From contig DCTX01000010.1 in NCBI GenBank assembly GCA_002329325.1, positions 12,998-41,661 on the forward strand: a stretch of 28,664 bases of DNA, written 5' to 3'. Shown here piece after piece: positions 23,398 to 28,664 of the stretch (the first letter of the stretch is position 1; each line of letters opens with the position of its first letter). Source of the DNA: Anaerolineales bacterium UBA1429 (lineage in GTDB: Bacteria > Chloroflexota > Anaerolineae > UBA1429). The position numbers and the translations under genes are program-made. The notes under the pieces are model-generated. The model saw nothing but the letters and a program-made list of their open reading frames with translations. It was not told where the DNA came from and ran no database searches.

Positions 23398-24830
23398 GAG
23401 GGGAGTACGGGCTGCGGGGCCTGCGCGCTACCATTATCGGGGCCGCCCGTGAGGGCATCGCCCTGGCGCGCTTTTTGGCCGCGCAAGGCGCCCAGGTGGC
23501 CCTTAGCGACGCCAAGCTCGCCGAGGCGCTGGGGGGCGCCCTGGCCGAGCTGGAGGGCCTGCCCGTGCGATTGGCGCTGGGCGGCCACCCGCCCGACCTG
23601 CTGGATGTGGATGTGCTCTTTCTCAGCCCGGGCGTGCCGCTAGGGGCGCCCCTGGTGCAGGAGGCCCGCCGCCGGGGGGTGCCCCTCAGCAGCGAGCCGC
23701 GCCTGTTCACCCAGCTCTGCCGGGCGCCCGTGGTGGGCATCACCGGCTCCAGCGGCAAGACCACCACCACGACCCTGGTGGGGCGCATGCTCGAGGAGGA
23801 TGGGCGCCGGACCTGGGTGGGGGGCAACATCGGGCGGCCGTTGATCGGCGAGTTGCTGGGATGCCAGGAGCCTGAGGTGGCCGTGATGGAGCTCTCTAGC
23901 TTTCAGCTAGAGCTGTTCCATGGCGATTGTCAGGGCGCCGAGACCGAGCGGCTGCGCACCGAGGCGTCGCGGGCGATCTCGCTGGAGGGCTGGAGCCCGC
24001 CGGTGGCCGTGGTGACCAACATCACGCCCAACCATCTGGATCGCCATGCTTCCATGGAGGAGTACATTCACGCCAAGGCGGCCATCCTGGATTACCAGGC
24101 GCCGGTGGATTGGGCCGTGCTGAACAGCGACAACGAGGCCACGGTGGCCTTTGCGGGGCGGGCACGCGGCCAGGTGGCCCGGTTCAGCTTGAGGGGGTCG
24201 GTGGCTTGCGGGGCGATGCTGCGCGGCGACGAGCTCTGGCTGCGGCTGGCTGGGCGCGAGGCGCCCATCTGTCATCGCCGGGAGCTACGCCTGCGGGGCG
24301 AGCACAATGTAGCCAACGTCCTGGCTGCAGCGTGCGCGGCGAGCCTGGCCGGGGCGAGCCTCGACGCGGTCCGCGCCGTGGCGACCACGTTTGCGGGGGT
24401 GCCCCACCGGCTGGAGATCGTGCGGCGCTGGCGCGACGTGACCTTTGTCAACGATTCCATCGCCACCTCGCCCGAGCGCGCCATCGCGGCCCTGCGCGCC
24501 TTTGACGAGCCGCTGGTGCTCCTGGCGGGGGGGCGCGACAAGCACCTGCCCTGGGACGAGTGGGCCGATTGGGTGCGGCGCAAGGTGCGCGTGGTGGTGG
24601 CCTTTGGCGAGTGCGCCCCGCTGATCGAGGCGGCCCTGGCGGGCAGCCCGCCGGGCGGGCCCACGGTGCGCCGGGCAAAAGACCTGCCAGGCGCGGTGGC
24701 CCTGGCCGCCCGGATGGCCCAGGCGGGCGAGGTGGTGCTGCTCTCGCCCGGGGGCACCAGCTTTGACGCATTTGCCGATTTCGAGGCGCGGGGCCAGGCC
24801 TTTCGAGACCTGGTGCAGCAACTGCAGTGA
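23394..24830 (+). CDS. murD: UDP-N-acetylmuramoylalanine--D-glutamate ligase
   Basis: MurD adds D-Glu to UDP-MurNAc-L-Ala with ATP. The 478-residue protein has an N-terminal nucleotide-binding domain (ATIIGAAREGIALARFLAAQGAQVALSD), LFLSPGVP, the P-loop GITGSSGKTTT with Lys122, GGNIGRPL, ELSSFQLEL, VVTNITPNHLDRHASMEEY, FAGVPHRLEIV, NDSIATSPE and LLAGGRDKHLPW, all in order. Residues about 176-201 insert an acidic/basic stretch (HGDCQGAETERLRTEASRAI) between the SSFQLEL and TNITPNHLDRH blocks, absent from well-studied MurD enzymes. Length is slightly above the usual 440-450. Start ATG 23394 overlaps the mraY stop (ATGA). The short gap to ftsW contains no promoter. Confidence 0.95.
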   Translation: MRGEYGLRGLRATIIGAAREGIALARFLAAQGAQVALSDAKLAEALGGALAELEGLPVRLALGGHPPDLLDVDVLFLSPGVPLGAPLVQEARRRGVPLSSEPRLFTQLCRAPVVGITGSSGKTTTTTLVGRMLEEDGRRTWVGGNIGRPLIGELLGCQEPEVAVMELSSFQLELFHGDCQGAETERLRTEASRAISLEGWSPPVAVVTNITPNHLDRHASMEEYIHAKAAILDYQAPVDWAVLNSDNEATVAFAGRARGQVARFSLRGSVACGAMLRGDELWLRLAGREAPICHRRELRLRGEHNVANVLAAACAASLAGASLDAVRAVATTFAGVPHRLEIVRRWRDVTFVNDSIATSPERAIAALRAFDEPLVLLAGGRDKHLPWDEWADWVRRKVRVVVAFGECAPLIEAALAGSPPGGPTVRRAKDLPGAVALAARMAQAGEVVLLSPGGTSFDAFADFEARGQAFRDLVQQLQ

Positions 24831-24839
24831 GTAGATGAG

Positions 24840-25988
24840 ATGCTGAGAGGCTTTACGCGACGCTTGGGACGAACCGATTGGGGCGTGCTGGTCATCGCCC
24901 TGGCCTTGGTGCTGGTGGGGCTGGTGATGGTCTACAGCGCTACCTTTCACCTGCACATGATCGGCTGGACCGACGTGACGGGCCCGACCTACTACCTCAC
25001 GCGCCAGCTCCGCTTCGTCGTCCTGGGCTTGATCGCCCTGTTCATCTGCTGGACCGTTGACTACCGGCACTACAAGCGTCTGGCCGTTCCCATCCTGATC
25101 GGCACCGTGGCGGTGCTGGGCATCATGGCGGTCATGGGCCGCTGGGTGCAGATGGTGCGTGGCGGCGAGGGCGGCAGCGTCGTGCTCTATGGCTCGATCC
25201 AGCCCTCCGAGTTCGCCAAGGTGGGCGCCCTGATCTATATCGCCATCTGGTTGGAGGCCAACGCCAAGCAGTTGCATAGCTTTAGCCTGGGCACCTGGCC
25301 CTTTACCGTGCTGCTGGGCATTATGGCGGGGTTGATCGCCATGCAGCCCGACATCTCCACGGCGGTGCTCTTGGTGGCCACGGCCACGGCGGTCTTTTTC
25401 GTGGCGGGCGCCGAGATGAAGCACTTCTTGCTGCTGTTGCTCGTCGGCTCGCTGATCATCCTCATCCCCGTTCTGGCCATGGGCTATGGGCGCGAGCGGC
25501 TGGACGTCTGGCTGGCCGGGCCCATGAGCGATCCATCTGACGCCGGGTATCAGGTGATCCAGGCCCTGCAGGCCCTCTCCTCGGGCGGCCTCTTTGGGGT
25601 GGGCCTGGGGCAGAGCCAGCAGAAGCTATACCTGGGGCGCGTGACCCACACTGATTTCATCTACTCGATCCTTGCCGAGGAGCTAGGGTTCGTCGGGGCC
25701 GTGGCCGTGATCGCCCTCTATGGGCTGTGGCTCTGGCGCGGCCTGCACATCGCCCGGCGCGCGCCCGATATGTACGGGCGCCTGCTGGCGGTGGGGATCG
25801 TCTCGTGGGTGGTCTTCCAGGCCATCCTGAGCGTGGCCGTCGCCACCGATTCGGTGCCCGTCACGGGCACCGTGCTGCCCCTGGTCAGCTATGGGGGGTC
25901 CTCGTTGGTGACCACCCTGGCCTCGGTGGGGATTCTGCTCAACATCTCGCGGGCCGGGCCCGAAGCGCCCGGAAGGGCGGCAAGATGA
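24840..25988 (+). CDS. ftsW: Peptidoglycan glycosyltransferase FtsW (SEDS family)
   Basis: FtsW polymerises lipid II into glycan strands at the septum together with FtsI. The 382-residue polytopic protein has about ten membrane segments and the SEDS signatures: SIQPSEFAKVG, MQPDISTAVLL, SGGLFGVGLGQSQQKLYL, VTHTDFIYSILAEELGFVGA with the putative catalytic Asp272, and VTGTVLPLVSYGGSSL near the C-terminus. The loop before IQPSE is longer and Gly-rich (VRGGEGGSVVLYG) instead of the short RWIxLG sequence of most homologues. The ATG at 24840 is nine bases after the murD stop. The stop overlaps the murG start as ATGA. Position in the dcw cluster supports FtsW rather than RodA. Confidence 0.93.
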   Translation: MLRGFTRRLGRTDWGVLVIALALVLVGLVMVYSATFHLHMIGWTDVTGPTYYLTRQLRFVVLGLIALFICWTVDYRHYKRLAVPILIGTVAVLGIMAVMGRWVQMVRGGEGGSVVLYGSIQPSEFAKVGALIYIAIWLEANAKQLHSFSLGTWPFTVLLGIMAGLIAMQPDISTAVLLVATATAVFFVAGAEMKHFLLLLLVGSLIILIPVLAMGYGRERLDVWLAGPMSDPSDAGYQVIQALQALSSGGLFGVGLGQSQQKLYLGRVTHTDFIYSILAEELGFVGAVAVIALYGLWLWRGLHIARRAPDMYGRLLAVGIVSWVVFQAILSVAVATDSVPVTGTVLPLVSYGGSSLVTTLASVGILLNISRAGPEAPGRAAR

Positions 25989-27103
25989 GGGCGCTATTCA
26001 CAGGCGGCGGCACAGGTGGGCACGTGTACCCTGCCTTTGCCGTGATCGAGCGGCTGCAGGCGAATCCGGGCTATGGCATCGAGGCCGATGGCATCGCCTG
26101 GGTGGGGCGCAACGAGGGCATGGAGCGAGGGCTGGTGGAGCGCCAGGGGCTCCCCTTCCTGCCCATCGCGGCGGGCGCCCTGCGCGGGCGCGGTCCGCTG
26201 GCCGTGGCCCGCAGCCTGGCGCAGCTTGCGCGCGGGCTCTTTCAGGGGGGGCGTCTGCTGCGCCGGTGGCGCGCCGATGCCGTGTTTGCCACGGGCGGCT
26301 ATGTCACAGCGCCCCTGGTGCTGGCGGCCTGGCTGGCGCGGCGGCCCGTGCTGATCTACCTGCCCGACATGGAGCCGGGGCTGGCTGTGCGGGTGCTCTC
26401 GCGCTTTGCGGCGCGGGTGGCCGTCACGGCGCCGCCCGTCGCCCGCTTCTTCGCGGCGGGGAAGGCGGTGGTCACGGGGTATCCGGTGCGGAGCGCCTTC
26501 TACAAGGCCACCCGCCCGGAGGCGCGGCGTCGCCTGGGGCTGCGCGAGGAGCGCCCCGTGCTGCTGGTCTTTGGTGCCAGCAGCGGGGCCCACTCGATCA
26601 ACATGGCCGTCAACCGCGACCTGGAGGGGCTGCTGGCCCTGGCCCAGGTGGTGCACATCAGCGGGACGCCCGATTTCGAGGCCCTGCAGGGCCGCCGCGC
26701 GCGCTTGCCGGAGCCGCTGCAGGCCGAATACCATCTGGCCGAGTATCTCCACGAGGAGATGGCCGATGCGCTAGCTGCGGCCGATCTGGTGGTCGCCCGC
26801 GCCGGGGCCTCGACCCTGGGCGAGTTCCCGGTCCTGGGGCTGCCCAGCGTCCTGGTGCCCTATCCCTATGCGGGGCAGCACCAACACCTGAACGCCGACT
26901 ATATGGCGGAGCGGGGCGCGGCCACGGTGCTGGAGGACGATGCCCTGGCGACCGATTTCGCCGCGACGGTGTCCACGCTGCTGAACGATCCGCCGCGTCT
27001 GGCGCGCATGTCCGAGGCGGCCCGGCAGATGGCGGTGGAGGATGGCGCCGAGCGCTTGGCCTCGCTGTTGGCAGAGCTGGCGAAAGGACACAGCCATGAG
27101 TGA
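25985..27103 (+). CDS. murG: UDP-GlcNAc:lipid I N-acetylglucosaminyltransferase MurG
   Basis: MurG converts lipid I to lipid II by adding GlcNAc at the cytoplasmic membrane face. The 372-residue GT28 protein begins MRALFTGGGTGGHVYPA, with the Gly-rich membrane-proximal loop at 7-13. ATGGYVTAPLVLAAWL, TGYPVRSAFY, FGASSGAHSIN, VARAGASTLGE (Ala/Gly-rich UDP-GlcNAc loop) and VPYPYAGQHQHLNA follow. The family usually has QE(x)N around the region with YLPDMEPGLAVR, here replaced by LPDMEPG, and GGSxGAxxIN is here GASSGAHSIN. ATG 25985 overlaps the ftsW stop; the 3' end overlaps the next gene by eight bases. Lineage variation is the simplest explanation for the changes. Confidence 0.94.
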   Translation: MRALFTGGGTGGHVYPAFAVIERLQANPGYGIEADGIAWVGRNEGMERGLVERQGLPFLPIAAGALRGRGPLAVARSLAQLARGLFQGGRLLRRWRADAVFATGGYVTAPLVLAAWLARRPVLIYLPDMEPGLAVRVLSRFAARVAVTAPPVARFFAAGKAVVTGYPVRSAFYKATRPEARRRLGLREERPVLLVFGASSGAHSINMAVNRDLEGLLALAQVVHISGTPDFEALQGRRARLPEPLQAEYHLAEYLHEEMADALAAADLVVARAGASTLGEFPVLGLPSVLVPYPYAGQHQHLNADYMAERGAATVLEDDALATDFAATVSTLLNDPPRLARMSEAARQMAVEDGAERLASLLAELAKGHSHE

Positions 27104-27713
27104 TGTGGTGACCTGGACCCTGAACCAGTATGTGACCCTGGGGCTGATGCTGGGCATCTTTGGCTTTATCGGCCTGATGCGCGGCGTGCGGCGCGAGCTG
27201 TATGCGTCCATAGCCATCATTCTGGCGGTGGTCATCGTGGGGATGTCCAGCGGCTCGCTGGCGGACCCGGTCAATCGCTATTACAGGATGTTCACGTTCG
27301 TGCGCCAGGGGGGCATGGGCGCCGAGGACCCCGCCGCCAAGTGGCAGGAGATCCGCGGCGAGCCCGGCCTGATCGAGTCGGACACGAGCAAAGACGTCCT
27401 CACGGTGGTGGTATTCGCCGTCGTCGTCCTGCTGGGCTACCTGGCGGGGCAGCGCTTTGGGCCGGTTCCCTTTGGGATCATGCCCAGAATCCTGGGCTTG
27501 TTCATCGGGCTGTTCAACGGTTTCGGCATCACCTATTTCCTGTTACCCATCATCTTTCCCGAGCCCAAGGCGCTGATCGAGATTCCCACGGGCGAGGTGC
27601 AGCAGACCATGGTCAAGCCCGAGTTCTTGGCCCAACTGGGGATCCTGTTCATCTTTGTCATGATCGCCTTTGGTCTGTACAGCGCCTCCGGGCGCGCGCG
27701 ACGGCGGGAGTGA
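27096..27713 (+). CDS. CvpA-like membrane protein 1 in the dcw cluster
   Basis: The product (205 residues) is an integral membrane protein of unknown role. Hydrophobic segments lie at about 11-28, 36-53, 101-117, 130-152 and 179-197. The LGIFGFIGLMRGVRRE sequence (19-34) and GLFIGLFNG (134-142) resemble the CvpA/colicin V production family pattern, and both motifs recur in the next gene, so the two are probably paralogues. Residues 54-100 form a polar loop between membrane segments, and the C-terminus is strongly basic (GRARRRE). ATG 27096 overlaps murG by eight bases with AAAGGA upstream. It lies between murG and murC with no separate promoter, which suggests a link to peptidoglycan precursor export or division, but no function is known from sequence. 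Weak similarity only. Confidence 0.8.
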   Translation: MSDVVTWTLNQYVTLGLMLGIFGFIGLMRGVRRELYASIAIILAVVIVGMSSGSLADPVNRYYRMFTFVRQGGMGAEDPAAKWQEIRGEPGLIESDTSKDVLTVVVFAVVVLLGYLAGQRFGPVPFGIMPRILGLFIGLFNGFGITYFLLPIIFPEPKALIEIPTGEVQQTMVKPEFLAQLGILFIFVMIAFGLYSASGRARRRE

Positions 27714-27722
27714 GGAGGGGCT

Positions 27723-28283
27723 GTGGCGCCCATCGAGCTGTTCTTCGGGGTGCTGGTCTTTGTGTTTGCGCTCATCGGCCTGGTGCGCGGCTTCTTGCGC
27801 GAGCTGGGCGTCACCACGGTGATGATGTTCGCGCTGTTTGTGCTGGATACCTTTGAGCCGTATCTGGATCAGGGCGTCAACAAGGTGATGACCCTGGGCG
27901 ATGGCCTGATCCAGGCTCAGAGCCAGGATGCCACCCAGACGGCGCTCTTTGTGCTGGTGATCCTGGTGGTGGCGTTCATCTCGTACGCCGGGGAGACCCT
28001 CGCCTTTGGCGGCGACGGCCCCAGCGGCGCCCTCGGCAGCGGCCTGGGGCTGCTGATCGGCGCCTTTAACGGCTACCTGATCGCCGGCTCGATCTGGTAC
28101 TACCTGGACAAGTGGGATTACGCCATCCGCTGGATGGGTTTCTCGTCAGAGGGGCTCTCGGACCTGGCCGAGGCCTTGGTGGGCTTTTTGCCCAACAACT
28201 TTCTGGGGCAGCCCTTCCTTCTGGGGCAGAGTCTGCTGTTGTACCTGGCGGCGGTGCTCATCATCGCTCGCGTGATCCGCTGA
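27723..28283 (+). CDS. CvpA-like membrane protein 2 in the dcw cluster
   Basis: The product (186 residues) is an integral membrane protein of unknown role, with hydrophobic segments at about 7-24, 28-41, 72-90, 105-127 and 168-183. Its ALIGLVRGFLRE (16-27) and GLLIGAFNG (109-117) stretches match the corresponding parts of the preceding protein, at comparable positions in the topology. This supports duplication and a CvpA-like fold; overall identity otherwise appears low. Residues 42-70 and 128-165 are polar loops. The GTG at 27723 is preceded by GAGGAGGGG. It lies nine bases after the first paralogue and 13 bases before murC, so it is co-transcribed with both. The unusual arrangement suggests that the two proteins may act as a pair. 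Confidence 0.8.
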   Translation: MAPIELFFGVLVFVFALIGLVRGFLRELGVTTVMMFALFVLDTFEPYLDQGVNKVMTLGDGLIQAQSQDATQTALFVLVILVVAFISYAGETLAFGGDGPSGALGSGLGLLIGAFNGYLIAGSIWYYLDKWDYAIRWMGFSSEGLSDLAEALVGFLPNNFLGQPFLLGQSLLLYLAAVLIIARVIR

Positions 28284-28296
28284 GGGGGAGGTTCTT

Positions 28297-28664
28297 GTGA
28301 ATCGGCCGGTGGGGCAGCAAGGCGACGGGCGGCGCATCCATCTGGTGGGCATCGGCGGCATCGGCCTTTCCGCCATCGCCCAGGTGCTCGCCGCGCGCGG
28401 CTATCGCGTGTCCGGCTCTGATCTGGGAAGCTCGGCCCTGACCGAGGCCCTGGCGCGCCAGGGCGTTCGCGTGTACGTCGGCCATGCCGCCGAGCAGGTC
28501 GGCGATGCCGAGCTGGTGGTGATCTCCTCGGCCATTCCCGAGGCGAACCCCGAGATTCAGGCTGCCCGCGCCCGGGGGATCCCGGTGATGGAGCGCCAGA
28601 GCTTTTTGCCGGTGCTCCTGGATGGCTATCGCTGCCTGGCCGTGGCCGGCACCCACGGCAAGAC
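28297..28664 (+). CDS. murC: UDP-N-acetylmuramate--L-alanine ligase MurC, 5' part
   Basis: MurC adds L-Ala to UDP-MurNAc, the first step of stem peptide assembly. The visible 122 residues start with a short polar tail, then RRIHLVGIGGIGLSAIAQVL (nucleotide-binding Gly-rich loop, Gly18-Gly23), YRVSGSDLGSSALTEAL, VVISSAIPEANPEI and the beginning of the ATP-binding AGTHGKT P-loop at the window end. These are the standard MurC N-terminal blocks in the normal order and spacing. The GTG at 28297 is preceded by a GGGGGAGG site. The gene continues beyond the window. It follows the second CvpA-like gene by 13 bases in the same operon. Confidence 0.95.
   Translation, partial: MNRPVGQQGDGRRIHLVGIGGIGLSAIAQVLAARGYRVSGSDLGSSALTEALARQGVRVYVGHAAEQVGDAELVVISSAIPEANPEIQAARARGIPVMERQSFLPVLLDGYRCLAVAGTHGK

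Overview
The window looks like chromosomal DNA of a high-GC bacterium, most likely a member of Chloroflexota (Anaerolineae-like). That placement is inference. It rests on high GC throughout, a division/cell-wall (dcw) cluster of the mraZ-rsmH-ftsL-ftsI-murF-mraY-murD-ftsW-murG-x-y-murC type with two small membrane genes before murC, an ileS under a T-box riboswitch, and a secreted protein with the VYLPI motif near its mature N-terminus that is frequent in this phylum. No rRNA, tRNA, insertion sequence or CRISPR array was seen.

Region 1 (1-2765): the end of a probable Tat component and tatC converge on a Bcp-type peroxiredoxin gene through a strong hairpin. A divergent site-2-protease-like gene with C-terminal CBS-type regulatory sequence follows. 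Region 2 (2896-10223) is a carbohydrate block: a sulfatase without a signal peptide, a GH2 beta-mannosidase-like enzyme, then (divergent) a sugar isomerase/epimerase and class I mannose-6-phosphate isomerase in one operon, and a zinc-dependent polyol-type dehydrogenase. Together they suggest intracellular breakdown of (possibly sulfated) mannosides toward fructose 6-phosphate.

Region 3 (10356-15892, all minus strand): a long type-2-like isoleucyl-tRNA synthetase gene with a complete transcriptional T-box leader (Ile specifier ATC, T-box, terminator, promoter). Immediately upstream is a type II restriction-modification pair (beta-class N4-cytosine methyltransferase plus PmeII/EcoO109I-family endonuclease). 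Its base composition is visibly less GC-rich, which suggests transfer. A divergent gene for a secreted protein of unknown function follows.

Region 4 (16955-28664): the dcw operon on the plus strand. It has a clear sigma-70-type promoter and an MraZ operator (three repeats 10 bp apart) in front of mraZ. Nearly every gene junction overlaps or is a few bases long, so the cluster is probably one transcript. murE is missing from its usual place between ftsI and murF. Two related CvpA-like membrane genes lie between murG and murC. murC runs off the right end.

The most interesting material is the pair of CvpA-like paralogues inside the peptidoglycan operon, the unusual FtsL-position protein (CPGC motif and Trp-rich tail), the extra segments in MurD and IleRS, and the R-M module wedged against the T-box promoter. 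I did not see an unequivocally new defence or mobile system.
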